A stretch of 29,592 bases of DNA, from the NCBI GenBank assembly GCA_900553885.1, contig USFD01000038.1, positions 1 to 29,592 on the forward strand, written 5' to 3'. The position numbers and the translations under genes are program-made. The stretch comes from an uncultured Ruminococcus sp. (lineage in GTDB: Bacteria > Bacillota > Clostridia > Lachnospirales > Lachnospiraceae). Shown in pieces: positions 7,704 to 16,225 of the stretch; the stretch's first letter is position 1, and each line of letters opens with the position of its first letter. The notes below the pieces were generated by a model. It was given only the letters and a program-made list of their open reading frames with translations, did no database searches and was not told where the DNA came from.

Positions 7704-7758
7704 CAGTGTTCTTTCGTCTCCCTGCAGTAAATAAATTTATTGTAAACATCCGAAGATA

Positions 7759-8019
7759 TTACATTTCTATACTTACATCTTCCAGCAGTTCCTCAAAAAC
7801 CTTTGACACTGCCGCAAGCTCGGTTTCGTCTTCCACGATCTCATAGACGCTTTCCGGCTGGGACTCCTCTTCCACTTCTTTTAAAATAAGGCATTCGCCG
7901 TCATCGTCTTCGGAGTCCGACACAAGTATGTACGCCGCTCCGTTTATCTTTGTCTCCTCCAGAACAAAAAACTCGTCTTCTCCGGTTCCGTCCCTGAAGG
8001 AAAATTTTACTTTTTCCAT
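7759..8019 (-). CDS. DUF1292 protein (YrzB-like)
   Basis: Acidic 86-residue protein of the DUF1292 family, of unknown function, found beside ruvX in most Clostridia and Bacilli. The family core MEKVKFSFRDGTGEDEFFVLEETKINGAAYILV is visible, followed by a strongly acidic stretch (SDSEDDDGE) and a C-terminal helix. I chose the ATG at 8017-8019, after an AAGGGG site, over an upstream in-frame start that would overlap ruvX by 122 bases. It lies 10 bases downstream of ruvX. Confidence 0.85.
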   Translation of the reverse strand: MEKVKFSFRDGTGEDEFFVLEETKINGAAYILVSDSEDDDGECLILKEVEEESQPESVYEIVEDETELAAVSKVFEELLEDVSIEM

Positions 8020-8029
8020 ATAAAACCCC

Positions 8030-8476
8030 TTATAAACTGTCGGCGGCCGGCTTCTGCATGCCGATATAATCCAGATATCCCTGCAGAATAAACACTGCCG
8101 CGATCTTATCAATATACTTCTTGCGGTTTTCCCGCCGGACGCCGCTTTCAATCAACGTCTGCTCCGCCGCCACCGTTGTGAGCCGTTCATCCCACATCAC
8201 CACTTCCAGACCGGTACGCCTTGCAAGCATATCCCGGAACTCCAGGCTTTTCTCCGCCCGTTCCCCGATATCACTGTTCATATGCTTCGGGAACCCGAGT
8301 ACAATCTTTTCCACGCCGTATTCCCGGATGATCTCTTCAATCCGGGCGCAGGTTCTCCTCAGCTTGTTCTCCTCTTTGCGCTCAATCGTCTCCAGCCCCT
8401 GAGCCGTAATCCCCAGGGGATCGCTCAGAGCCACGCCTACGGTCTTTGTGCCGTAGTCCAGTCCCATAATTCTCAT
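8030..8476 (-). CDS. ruvX: Holliday junction resolvase-like nuclease RuvX/YqgF
   Basis: RNase H-fold nuclease of 148 residues, implicated in pre-16S rRNA processing and proposed for Holliday junction resolution. The typical start MRIMGLDYGTKTVGVALSDP carries the first catalytic Asp (D7). VLGFPKHMNSDIGERAE, the WDERLTT motif and the final DKIAAVFILQGYLD with the last acidic residue are all present. It lies seven bases after ireB and ten before the DUF1292 gene, the conserved order. Confidence 0.95.
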   Translation of the reverse strand: MRIMGLDYGTKTVGVALSDPLGITAQGLETIERKEENKLRRTCARIEEIIREYGVEKIVLGFPKHMNSDIGERAEKSLEFRDMLARRTGLEVVMWDERLTTVAAEQTLIESGVRRENRKKYIDKIAAVFILQGYLDYIGMQKPAADSL

Positions 8477-8483
8477 AATCAGA

Positions 8484-8747
8484 TTATTCCCATGAATTAT
8501 GCTCGATATACGCTTTTAACAGTTCCTCTACCAGCTCGTCTCTCTCTACTTTCATCACAAGACTTCTTGCGCCGTTGTAGCTGGTAATATAGGTCGGATC
8601 TCCCGACATAATGTATCCCACGATCTGATTAACCGGATTGTATCCCTTTTCCTTCAGTGCCTTGAACACGATCTCAAGAATATCTTTTGCTGAAATCTGC
8701 GGTCCCGGCTCTACCTGAAAGAATTGAGTATTACTTAAATCACTCAT
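8484..8747 (-). CDS. ireB: IreB family regulatory phosphoprotein
   Basis: UPF0297/IreB protein of 87 residues. In Enterococcus faecalis IreB is a substrate of the Ser/Thr kinase IreK and influences cephalosporin tolerance; N-terminal Thr residues are phosphorylated, and a Thr is kept here at position 7 (SDLSNTQFF). The rest (GYNPVNQIVGYIMSGDPTYI) is highly conserved. The ATG at 8745-8747 follows an AAGGAGG site; an upstream in-frame start would add 17 unrelated residues. It is the first gene of the ireB-ruvX-DUF1292-fur run, with a promoter at 8820-8848. Confidence 0.93.
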   Translation of the reverse strand: MSDLSNTQFFQVEPGPQISAKDILEIVFKALKEKGYNPVNQIVGYIMSGDPTYITSYNGARSLVMKVERDELVEELLKAYIEHNSWE

Positions 8748-8819
8748 TGTTATATCCTCCTTAAACGTCATGTTGCTGTTTAACTGTTCCTCTGGCAAGC
8801 CCCAGATACCCTATTTACA

Positions 8820-8848
8820 ATTCTAATATAATACCCTGTAAAATTCAA
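8820..8848 (-). promoter_or_regulatory. Promoter of ireB operon
   Basis: Minus-strand TTGAAT (8843-8848) and TAGAAT (8820-8825) with a 17-base spacer. The -35 box overlaps the mtaB stop codon. It would give a leader of about 65 bases ahead of ireB. Confidence 0.55.
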
Positions 8849-10173
8849 TGAATAATTTGTAAATCATTATCAACTCGAACCTTTACAATGGTGTTTTTCA
8901 GGCTCTTATCTCCGTCAAAAGCAATCCGGATATACTCTTTCGTATGTCCCGTCTGCATGGGTTTTCCCTGAATCAGAGCCTCCTCTTCCACCAGCACTTC
9001 CACTTCTTTTCCAAGGAAACTCTGTTCGTAAGCCTTCCGTTTTTTCTCCCCCAGTTCAATCAGAACAGCGCTGCGCCGGGCTTTTTCCTGCTCGCTGACC
9101 TGATTTTCCATGGCAGCGGCCTTCGTGCCCTCCCGCCTGGAATATTTGAAAATATGAGTTTCATAAAAATTAACTTTATCCACAAAATCCCTGGACTTCT
9201 GAAACTCTTCTTCTGTCTCTCCCGGAAATCCCACGATTACATCTGTGGTCAGCGCGGGATTTTCAAAATACCGGCGCAGAATACAGCATTTCTCATAGTA
9301 CTCTTCGCTGGTATACCTGCGGTTCATCCGCTTTAATGTGTCGTCACATCCGCTCTGCAGAGACAGATGGAAATGAGGACACATCTTCGGAAGTTCCGAC
9401 AGAGCCCGGGCAAATTCCTCTGTAATGATTCCCGGCTCCAGGGAGCCAAGACGGATTCTCCGGATTCCCTCTATCTGATGGACCGCCTGAATCAGGGAGA
9501 GAAGATGACGTGTCCCGTCAAAATCAATGCCATAGGAGCTCAGATGAATTCCTGTCAGCACCACTTCCTGATATCCGTTTCCGGCAAGGGTCCGCACTTC
9601 ATCCAGCACATCCTCCACCGTTCTGCTACGGACTCTTCCTCTTACATAGGGGATAATGCAGTAAGTGCAGAACTGATTGCAGCCGTCCTGAACCTTGATA
9701 TAGGCCCTTGTGTGTTCTCCGGGCTTTGTCAGATGAAGCTTCTCATATTCTTTCGTCTTTCCGATCTCTTCTATATCCAGAATGTCTGCTTTTTCCGCCC
9801 CGGCTGTTCCTTCTTTCCGGGCCGCTTTCGTCTCTTCATATTCCTGCAGTACTTTTATGAGGTCCTTTTTATGATTATTTCCCAGGACAATATCAATACA
9901 CGGATCTGTATTTTCCGTGGCATTCTGCGCCTGCACATAGCAGCCTGCGGCCACTACTACCGCATCCGGGTTCATCTTCCTGGCGCGGTGAAGCATCTGC
10001 CTGGATTTTCTGTCCGCGATATTGGTGACAGTACAGGTATTGATGATGTAAACATCCGCCCCTTCTCTGAAGGGAACGATCTCATATCCGGCCTTTTCCA
10101 GCATTTCCTGCATGGCCTCTGTTTCATAGGCATTTACCTTGCATCCCAGATTGTGCAATGCCGCTTTTTTCAT
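8845..10173 (-). CDS. mtaB: tRNA t6A37 methylthiotransferase MtaB
   Basis: Radical SAM methylthiotransferase of 442 residues that turns t6A37 of tRNA-Lys into ms2t6A37. The N-terminal UPF0004 domain has its three cluster cysteines (C11, C47, C78), the radical SAM domain has C165, C169 and C172 (DGCNQFCTYC), and a C-terminal TRAM domain (about residues 375-437) completes the MiaB-like layout. The LHNLGCKVNAYE start distinguishes MtaB from MiaB and RimO. An AGAGG site precedes the ATG. It reads toward ireB and is divergent from the HPr-like gene. Confidence 0.95.
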   Translation of the reverse strand: MKKAALHNLGCKVNAYETEAMQEMLEKAGYEIVPFREGADVYIINTCTVTNIADRKSRQMLHRARKMNPDAVVVAAGCYVQAQNATENTDPCIDIVLGNNHKKDLIKVLQEYEETKAARKEGTAGAEKADILDIEEIGKTKEYEKLHLTKPGEHTRAYIKVQDGCNQFCTYCIIPYVRGRVRSRTVEDVLDEVRTLAGNGYQEVVLTGIHLSSYGIDFDGTRHLLSLIQAVHQIEGIRRIRLGSLEPGIITEEFARALSELPKMCPHFHLSLQSGCDDTLKRMNRRYTSEEYYEKCCILRRYFENPALTTDVIVGFPGETEEEFQKSRDFVDKVNFYETHIFKYSRREGTKAAAMENQVSEQEKARRSAVLIELGEKKRKAYEQSFLGKEVEVLVEEEALIQGKPMQTGHTKEYIRIAFDGDKSLKNTIVKVRVDNDLQIIH

Positions 10174-10204
10174 GGGTTTTTACCTCTTTTTTCCTTATTG
10201 TTTC

Positions 10205-10233
10205 TTGACTTTTACCATCCCATCCCGTAGAAT
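10205..10233 (+). promoter_or_regulatory. Promoter of HPr-like gene
   Basis: TTGACT (10205-10210), 17-base spacer, TAGAAT (10228-10233). The expected leader is about 48 bases to the ATG at 10288. A TATAAT at 10264-10269 lacks a matching -35 box and is less likely. Confidence 0.65.
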
Positions 10234-10287
10234 ATACGTAGGGTTAAGGCCCTTACTTTATTGTATAATTCAAGGAGGGAATTTAAA

Positions 10288-10521
10288 ATGAAAACAGTAC
10301 AGATTTCATTAAACTCAATCGACAAAGTTAAATCTTTTGTCAACGAAATTACAAAATATGACAATGACTTCGATTTAGTATCCGGAAGATATGTTATAGA
10401 TGCCAAATCAATCATGGGAATTTTCAGTCTTGACCTTTCCAAACCCATCGACCTCAACATACACGCTGACGGCAATGTCGATGACATCCTTGCAGCTCTG
10501 GATTCCTACATTATCAAATAA
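10288..10521 (+). CDS. HPr-like protein lacking the active-site histidine
   Basis: A 77-residue HPr-fold protein. The region around AKSIMGIFSLDLSKP aligns with the regulatory Ser46 site of HPr (KSIMGVMSL), with the serine at residue 41, and the C-terminal half (IDLNIHADGNVDDILAALDSYI) also fits HPr. The segment that should carry the phosphocarrier motif GLHARP reads NSIDKVKSFV, so His15 and the following Arg are missing. It therefore cannot pass phosphate from enzyme I to sugar permeases; like Crh it could be a regulator phosphorylated by HPr kinase (inference). A strong AAGGAGGG site fixes the start. It is a single-gene unit with its own promoter and terminator. Confidence 0.85.
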   Translation: MKTVQISLNSIDKVKSFVNEITKYDNDFDLVSGRYVIDAKSIMGIFSLDLSKPIDLNIHADGNVDDILAALDSYIIK

Positions 10522-10534
10522 ATAGAAAAACCGC

Positions 10535-10566
10535 GAAGCTGCCTGAACCAGACAGCTTCTTTTTTT
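10535..10566 (+). terminator. Bidirectional terminator
   Basis: Stem GAAGCTG/CAGCTTC (10535-10541 and 10553-10559) followed by seven T on the plus strand; on the minus strand it is followed by GCGGTTTTT. It can end both the HPr-like gene and thiI, which converge on it. Confidence 0.88.
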
Positions 10567-10594
10567 GCTGAAAACTTACCGGGGTAGACTCTTT

Positions 10595-11794
10595 TTAAGA
10601 GTCTGCCTCTTTCTGTCCGATGATAATCGTCTCCGTCGTATCCAGAGCTGTCTGCATCAGCTCATCAATCTTCTCTGTCAGATTGAGTTCGGATTTTTCG
10701 ATCCGCTCAATATTGGGCTTTGTAACAGGATGTTTTGCCACGAAGATCGTACAGCAGTCCTCAAACGGCTGTATGGATACTTCGTAGGTTCCGATCTTCT
10801 CTGAAATTTCCACAATCTCCCGCTTGTCAAATCCCACAAGAGGACGGTATACCGGAAGCGTACACACGGCATTGGTAGCCGCAAGGCTCTGCATGGTCTG
10901 GCTTGCCACCTGGCCGATACTCTCGCCGGTAATCAGGCCCAGACATCCGTCTTTCTTCGCAAAATGCTCCGCGATCCGCATCATATACCGGCGCATAATG
11001 ATCGTCAGTTCTTCATGAGGGCATTTTTCATAAATATAAAGCTGAATATCTGTAAAATTTACCACATGGAGCTTAATCGGGCCGGAATATACAGAAACAA
11101 GTTTTGCCAGATCCATAACCTTTTCTTTTGCACGTTCGCTTGTATACGGCGGAGCATGGAAATACACTGCTTCAATCTCTACGCCTCTCTTCGCAATCAT
11201 ATAACCTGCCACAGGGCTGTCGATTCCTCCGGAAAGCAGGAGCATGGCGCTTCCGTTTGTTCCCACCGGCATTCCCCCCGGGCCGGGAATAATCTCGGAA
11301 TACAGATAAACTTCCTCCCGGATCTCCACATTCAGACGTACGTCCGGATTGTGAACATCTACTTTCATATCCGGGAACGCGTCCAGCACAGCCTCGCCCA
11401 GAGCACAGTTGATCTCCATGGAATTCATGGGATACCGCTTGTTGGCGCGCCTTGCCTCCACTTTAAAAGTACAGTTTCCTTCCGGGTACATCTCGCCCAT
11501 ATAAGAAACTACGTCCTTTTTCAGCTCTTCTATTTCTTTTACTTCTTTTCGTACAACCGGGCAGATTCCCACAATACCGAAGACACGGGAAATATGTTCC
11601 ACGGTCTCCTCATAGTCATACTCTCCGTTACAGTCCACGTACACTCTCCCGTGACATTTGTGGACATAGAAATCTCCCTCCACATCTGAAAGAGCGTACC
11701 GGATCTGGCGCACAAGGGCATCCTCGAACATATATCTGTTTTTTCCCTTAATGCCGATTTCCCCGTATTTGATCAAAAACGAATGAAATTCCAT
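10595..11794 (-). CDS. thiI: tRNA 4-thiouridine synthase ThiI
   Basis: ATP-dependent sulfur transferase making 4-thiouridine at tRNA position 8, and in some species feeding thiazole synthesis. It has an N-terminal ferredoxin-like and THUMP region (about 1-165) and a PP-loop SGGIDSP at 188-194. The 399-residue length is that of the short Firmicutes form (B. subtilis about 401), which lacks the C-terminal rhodanese domain of E. coli ThiI. The cysteine desulfurase encoded just upstream is the expected sulfur donor. Confidence 0.95.
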   Translation of the reverse strand: MEFHSFLIKYGEIGIKGKNRYMFEDALVRQIRYALSDVEGDFYVHKCHGRVYVDCNGEYDYEETVEHISRVFGIVGICPVVRKEVKEIEELKKDVVSYMGEMYPEGNCTFKVEARRANKRYPMNSMEINCALGEAVLDAFPDMKVDVHNPDVRLNVEIREEVYLYSEIIPGPGGMPVGTNGSAMLLLSGGIDSPVAGYMIAKRGVEIEAVYFHAPPYTSERAKEKVMDLAKLVSVYSGPIKLHVVNFTDIQLYIYEKCPHEELTIIMRRYMMRIAEHFAKKDGCLGLITGESIGQVASQTMQSLAATNAVCTLPVYRPLVGFDKREIVEISEKIGTYEVSIQPFEDCCTIFVAKHPVTKPNIERIEKSELNLTEKIDELMQTALDTTETIIIGQKEADS

Positions 11795-11844
11795 GTTTTT
11801 CTCCTTTTCTGTATATCAAAGGCGGCTGGCTGTATGCTTTTTTC

Positions 11845-13002
11845 TCAGCGCCGCGTATATTTTCGAAGCGTCGGTACACAATTATATAGTGTTTCCAGTG
11901 TATAGTCAATTTCTTCTTTGGTTGTAAACTCTGACATACTGAAACGCAGGGTGGCGTCCAGGTATTCTCTGGCCGCCCCGATTCCTTTGAGCACTCCGCT
12001 TACAGAGGGATGATTGGAAGAGCAGGCCGAACCGGAGGAAACATAAATTCCTTTTTCTTCCAGTGTGTGAAGAAGGACTTCGCTCCGGATTCCTGCGATT
12101 CCCACACTGATAATATGGGGTGCGCTCCCTTCATCTGTCAGTCCGTGAACCACTGTATTGTCAATCTTTTTAATTCCTTCCAGGAAACGGCCTTTGAGTT
12201 CCCGCATCAGCGCGGTTTTCATTTCCAGATCCCGGTAAATCATTTTTGATGCAAGAGCCAGTCCTGCTATGCCCGGAACATTCTCCGTACCGGAACGGAT
12301 ATTTTTCTGCTGCTCCCCGCCGAACACAATGGGTCTGATCTTTACGTTGGAACCGATATAAAGGAATCCTATGCCTTTCGGGCCGTGGATTTTGTGGCCG
12401 CTTGCGGTCAGAAGATCGATTCCCATACGTTTCGGCCAGATCCGGTACTTGCCGAATCCCTGGACCGCATCTGTGTGAAACAGAATTGACGGATTGTACT
12501 GTTTGACAATCCTTGCCGCCTCGGCAACCGGCTGAACCGTTCCCACTTCATTGTTTACATACATAATCGATACCAGTATCGTCTCAGGGCAGAGCGCTTC
12601 CTTTAACGCATCCAGTTTTACTCTGCCTGCCGCGTCTACCGGCAGGTAGGTCACCCGGAATCCTTCCTCCTCTTCCAGATACCGCATGGTATTGAGGATT
12701 GCCGGATGTTCAATGGATGTGGTAATCAGATGACTGCCTCTCCTGCGTCCTGCTCTGGCACACCCGATCAGCGCCAGATTATCGCTTTCGGTGCCGCCGG
12801 ATGTGAAGAAGATCTCGCCGGGATTTACTTTCAGCAGTTTTGCCAGCGTCTCCTTCGCATCCCTGATATAGTGTTCTGCCTGCACTCCTTTTCTGTGCAT
12901 GGACGATGGGTTGCCATAGTCCTGACACATTACTTTATATACCAGTTCTCCCACTTCCGGATAACACATGGTCGTGGCAGAATTGTCCAGATAAACTTCC
13001 AT
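11845..13002 (-). CDS. Cysteine desulfurase (NifS/IscS type), partner of ThiI
   Basis: PLP-dependent class V aminotransferase-fold enzyme of 385 residues that releases sulfur from cysteine as a persulfide. The PLP lysine is K204 (SGHKIHGPKG); the substrate-loop cysteine is C327 (SGSACSS). Adjacent to thiI by 50 bases, so it probably supplies tRNA thiolation, as B. subtilis NifZ does, rather than general iron-sulfur assembly (no IscU nearby). The ATG starts MEVYLDNSATT, the normal family start. Confidence 0.93.
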   Translation of the reverse strand: MEVYLDNSATTMCYPEVGELVYKVMCQDYGNPSSMHRKGVQAEHYIRDAKETLAKLLKVNPGEIFFTSGGTESDNLALIGCARAGRRRGSHLITTSIEHPAILNTMRYLEEEEGFRVTYLPVDAAGRVKLDALKEALCPETILVSIMYVNNEVGTVQPVAEAARIVKQYNPSILFHTDAVQGFGKYRIWPKRMGIDLLTASGHKIHGPKGIGFLYIGSNVKIRPIVFGGEQQKNIRSGTENVPGIAGLALASKMIYRDLEMKTALMRELKGRFLEGIKKIDNTVVHGLTDEGSAPHIISVGIAGIRSEVLLHTLEEKGIYVSSGSACSSNHPSVSGVLKGIGAAREYLDATLRFSMSEFTTKEEIDYTLETLYNCVPTLRKYTRR

Positions 13003-13025
13003 TGTTCCTTTCCTTTTCTCTTTTC

Positions 13026-13781
13026 TTACTTTACATTATGTCCCTGACTCTCAAGATGATACATCAGAATAGAAAGGGCTGCAATCCCCGCCGTCTCTGT
13101 CCTCAATATTCTGGATCCCAGTGAAACGGGCCGGGCTCCGGCCGCTTTTGCCTTCTCTACTTCCTCCGCGTCAAAGCCGCCTTCCGGTCCGATAAAAATT
13201 CCCACAGACTGTCCCGGACGGATATCCCGGATAATCTCAGCCGTCTCCTTCATGCCCCGCTCCAGTTCATATGGAATCAGAATCACATCCAGTTCCGACG
13301 CCTGTTTCAGAGCTTCTGAAAGAGAAACCGGACGGCTCACCTCCGGTATGACAGCGCGGCCGCACTGCTGTGCCGCGCTTCTGGCAATGGCCTGCCAGCG
13401 GGCTGTCTTTTTCTCCGCTTTTTTCTCATCCAGACGTACAACGGATCTTCCCGCCGCAAATGGAATAATTCCGGCCGCTCCCAGTTCCACCGCCTTCTGA
13501 ACGATCCACTCCATCTTGTCTCCTTTGGGGAGCCCCTGAAAGAGATAAAGGGCGGAAGGAAGTTCCGTGTCCGCGGTTCTGGTCTCCAGGATCTCCAGAA
13601 TCGCTTCTCTCTCCTCATATCCGGAAATACGGCAGGTATAAGTAATCCCCTGGCCGTCCTGGATCTGCACCGGCTCTCCCGGCCTCATGCGGAGAACATT
13701 TTTCATATGATTTACATCCGCGCCGGACAGACGGATCATCCCGTCCTGTACCGACGAAGTTTCTACAAAAAAATTCTGCAT
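13026..13781 (-). CDS. rsmE: 16S rRNA m3U1498 methyltransferase RsmE
   Basis: SPOUT-class methyltransferase that methylates U1498 of 16S rRNA. An N-terminal PUA-like domain (HMKNVLRMRPGEPVQI) is followed by the SPOUT knot motifs FIGPEGGF and SLGSRILRTETAGIAAL. I place the start at the ATG overlapping the prmA stop (TGATG at 13779-13783), with a GAGGAAG site inside prmA, giving 251 residues; an in-frame start 30 bases earlier adds an unrelated prefix. prmA-rsmE is a conserved pair. Confidence 0.94.
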   Translation of the reverse strand: MQNFFVETSSVQDGMIRLSGADVNHMKNVLRMRPGEPVQIQDGQGITYTCRISGYEEREAILEILETRTADTELPSALYLFQGLPKGDKMEWIVQKAVELGAAGIIPFAAGRSVVRLDEKKAEKKTARWQAIARSAAQQCGRAVIPEVSRPVSLSEALKQASELDVILIPYELERGMKETAEIIRDIRPGQSVGIFIGPEGGFDAEEVEKAKAAGARPVSLGSRILRTETAGIAALSILMYHLESQGHNVK

Positions 13782-14734
13782 CAGTTCTTCCTCGCTGTCA
13801 CGCAGACCCATTCGCCCTGGTATGTCACATCCAGCACTTCCAGGCCTGCATCCTGCACGGCCTTTACAACCGTATCTTCCTTATCATCAATAATGCCGCT
13901 GGTAATATAAATGCCGCCTTTTTTCAGCTGATGAACGATAACCGGCGTCAGTTCCACCAGCACATCGGCCAGAATATTGGCCGCCACAATGTCGTAGCAC
14001 TCATATCCCACTTTATCCTGCACATCCCGGTCGTCAATGATATTTCCGATCATTACCTCATACTTATCCTGAGGGATTCCGTTTACCGCCATATTTTCTC
14101 GGGTGGCGTCGATGGCGCAGGGATCCAGGTCGGTTCCCACAGAATATGCGGCGCCGAATTTCAGAGCCAGCATGCCCAGGATGCCGCTTCCGCAGCCCAC
14201 GTCCAGAATCTTTGTATCCGGCGTTACATATTTTCTGATCTGGCGGATACACAGCTGGGTGGTTTCATGCATTCCGGTTCCGAAAGCTGTGCCCGGGTCA
14301 ATATGAATTACCATTTTTTCACTGTCTTCCGGCTTTACTTCCTCCCAGGAAGGAATAATCAGAATATCGTCCACATAGAACTGATGGAAATACTGTTTCC
14401 AGTTATTCACCCAGTCCACATCTTCGGTCTGGGATTCTTCAATCAGACACTCTCCCACGTCCACATAGGAAGACATGTCTTTAAGTTCCTGTCTTACCTG
14501 ACTTAAAATACTGTCTTTATCCTCATCCTCTTCCAGATAAAAGCTCAAGTACGCCACGCCGTCGTCCGGCTCTGTCTCCGGCAGAATATCAACAAACATC
14601 TGCTCCTTATCTGACTGGGAAAGAGGAATCTTATCCTCAATCTCCACTCCCTGGATTCCCAGCTCCATCAGCATACTGCTTACAATATCCTCTGCCTGGG
14701 TCGTTGTCTTTAACCGGAATTTGTTCCACTTCAT
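13781..14734 (-). CDS. prmA: Ribosomal protein L11 methyltransferase PrmA
   Basis: SAM-dependent lysine methyltransferase acting on ribosomal protein L11, 317 residues. An N-terminal substrate-recognition domain (MKWNKFRLKTTTQAED) is followed by the catalytic domain with DPGTAFGTGMHETTQLC, SAM motif ILDVGCGSGILGMLAL, TDLDPCAIDATREN and the substrate motif NILADVL. The start overlaps the stop of the GH25 gene (ATGA) and its stop overlaps the rsmE start. Confidence 0.96.
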   Translation of the reverse strand: MKWNKFRLKTTTQAEDIVSSMLMELGIQGVEIEDKIPLSQSDKEQMFVDILPETEPDDGVAYLSFYLEEDEDKDSILSQVRQELKDMSSYVDVGECLIEESQTEDVDWVNNWKQYFHQFYVDDILIIPSWEEVKPEDSEKMVIHIDPGTAFGTGMHETTQLCIRQIRKYVTPDTKILDVGCGSGILGMLALKFGAAYSVGTDLDPCAIDATRENMAVNGIPQDKYEVMIGNIIDDRDVQDKVGYECYDIVAANILADVLVELTPVIVHQLKKGGIYITSGIIDDKEDTVVKAVQDAGLEVLDVTYQGEWVCVTARKN

Positions 14735-15639
14735 TCTTCTTCATCCTCCTGAAACCATAGGTTTAAATTTACACCGCCGTGAATCCCCGGCACCTCTCCC
14801 GTCTTACTGTACTGCCAGATTCTGTACTGATACGGGCACTGAGGGACCGCATGATAATCCGCATACCAGAAGTCATAATCGGTAAGTTCTTCCAGAATAA
14901 GAGTATTTGCCATCCATTTCATATCGGAATAGATCATCGGTTCGTAACCTGCGGACTCAATTGTATCACAGAAAATCTTACAGTAATTCGTAAATTCCTG
15001 TCTTGTATTTTTGTCTGTCCGGGCGGTGCTGTACTCAATATCTTCTGTATCATATACTACCGGGCCGTCAATATTGTAGGAGCGGATATGTTTCAGAACG
15101 TATTCCGCTTCCTCCACCGCCTCAGCAGGGCTGATTGCCTGAGAGAAAAAGTATACGCCTACATCCAGTCCGGCGTCCAGCGCTCCTTTTACATTTTTTT
15201 CATACATATCGTCCAGTACCAGTTCTCCATTCTCCCCGAAGGCCCGATACCCCAGACGGATAATCACAAACTCTACGCCGCTGTTTTTTACTTTCTTCCA
15301 GTCAATCTCCTCCCCCTGGAATTCCGAAACATCAATTCCGGTTCTGGAAGACACTCCCCCCGCTTCATCTGTGTAATACTTAAAGCCTGTTTTCTGATCT
15401 GTCCTGAGGCGGGTAAAATCATAGGTGCATCCGGGAACCTCCTCCAGAAGTTCCGCTTCATACTTTCTGCCCTCTCTGTCCTCAAACGAATAGATCTCTT
15501 TTCCGTCTTCCTCCTCAATATCAATTCCTTTTGAGTTGTCTTTTTCTGACCCGATTGTCTCCCCCTGCATCCGGCATCCGGCCAGAAACAGCGCTGTACA
15601 GCAAACCAGTGCAGCAGCTCTGTATTTTTTCAGCATCAT
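14731..15639 (-). CDS. GH25 lysozyme-like lipoprotein
   Basis: Probable surface-anchored peptidoglycan muramidase. The N-terminus is a lipoprotein signal (basic MLKKYR, hydrophobic core, lipobox LAGC), then an acidic linker, then a glycoside hydrolase family 25 domain: RTGIDVSEFQG with the first Asp, VEFVIIRLGYR, GVYFFSQA, and the catalytic pair in VVYDTEDIEY, with YDFWYADYH and YRIWQYS near the end. The length of about 302 residues is usual. I chose the Met pair at 15634-15639 behind a GGGAG site. It overlaps prmA by four bases, so a cell-wall enzyme leads an otherwise translation-related operon. Bases 15640-15744 upstream contain no confident promoter. Confidence 0.9.
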   Translation of the reverse strand: MMLKKYRAAALVCCTALFLAGCRMQGETIGSEKDNSKGIDIEEEDGKEIYSFEDREGRKYEAELLEEVPGCTYDFTRLRTDQKTGFKYYTDEAGGVSSRTGIDVSEFQGEEIDWKKVKNSGVEFVIIRLGYRAFGENGELVLDDMYEKNVKGALDAGLDVGVYFFSQAISPAEAVEEAEYVLKHIRSYNIDGPVVYDTEDIEYSTARTDKNTRQEFTNYCKIFCDTIESAGYEPMIYSDMKWMANTLILEELTDYDFWYADYHAVPQCPYQYRIWQYSKTGEVPGIHGGVNLNLWFQEDEEE

Positions 15640-15744
15640 TTCTTTGTACTCCCGCAATCTTATTTTCAATCCGCCTTAATCTGTATGCTTCCTGATCTGC
15701 GGCAGAAAATTCATCGGTTCTGTATTCACACAAAACTCACTTAT

Positions 15745-16194
15745 TTAAAATACACCGATTTCCTCTTCCGTGCAAGTCATCTCATCTCCCGGACGTATTC
15801 TTCCGCCCCGGATTACTTTCGCGAAAACGCCCTCCCGGGGCATAATGCAGTCGCCCATCTGCCGGAAAATTGCACATCCATGGTGGCATTCCTTTCCGAT
15901 CTGCGTAATTTCGAGTACCACATCACCGCACGTAAGCCTCGTTCCCACCGGAAGCCTGGAAAAATCAATTCCTTCCACTACCAGGTTTTCCCCGAAAGCA
16001 CCGTCCGCCACCTGAGCCCCCTGCTTCCGGAATTCTTCTATTTTATCATAGGAAAGGAGACTGACCTGCCGGTGCCATTTTCCTGCGTGGGCGTCCCCCT
16101 CAATCCCGTAATCTTCTATAAAATTTCCTTCTGCCACAGCAGTCTTCTGTGTGCCTTTTTCAGGACTTGTGCAGACTGCAATTACTTTTCCCAT
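15745..16194 (-). CDS. MOSC domain protein
   Basis: Stand-alone MOSC domain of 149 residues, related to the C-terminal domain of molybdenum cofactor sulfurase and to YiiM-like proteins. Motifs include GDAHAGKWHRQVSLLS and GAFGENLVVEG, and the conserved cysteine region is ECHHGCAIF. It may carry a sulfur or metal ligand for the molybdenum cofactor (inference from the MoaA neighbourhood). The ATG at 16192-16194 follows a GAGG site; an upstream in-frame start would overlap moaA. It follows moaA by 31 bases and ends the molybdopterin run. Confidence 0.88.
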   Translation of the reverse strand: MGKVIAVCTSPEKGTQKTAVAEGNFIEDYGIEGDAHAGKWHRQVSLLSYDKIEEFRKQGAQVADGAFGENLVVEGIDFSRLPVGTRLTCGDVVLEITQIGKECHHGCAIFRQMGDCIMPREGVFAKVIRGGRIRPGDEMTCTEEEIGVF

Positions 16195-16225
16195 ATTATG
16201 CCTCGTTTCTTTCTCCGGATCCCGG

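Noticed and set aside
10586..10604. Inverted repeat AGACTCTT/AAGAGTCT over the thiI stop as a terminator.
   Set aside because: Three-base loop and no T run after it on the minus strand; the hairpin at 10535-10566 is the better terminator.
15521..15733. A 70-residue frame overlapping the start of the GH25 gene, partly protein-like in composition.
   Set aside because: No good start or ribosome binding site, runs out of frame through the lipoprotein signal region, no recognisable family.
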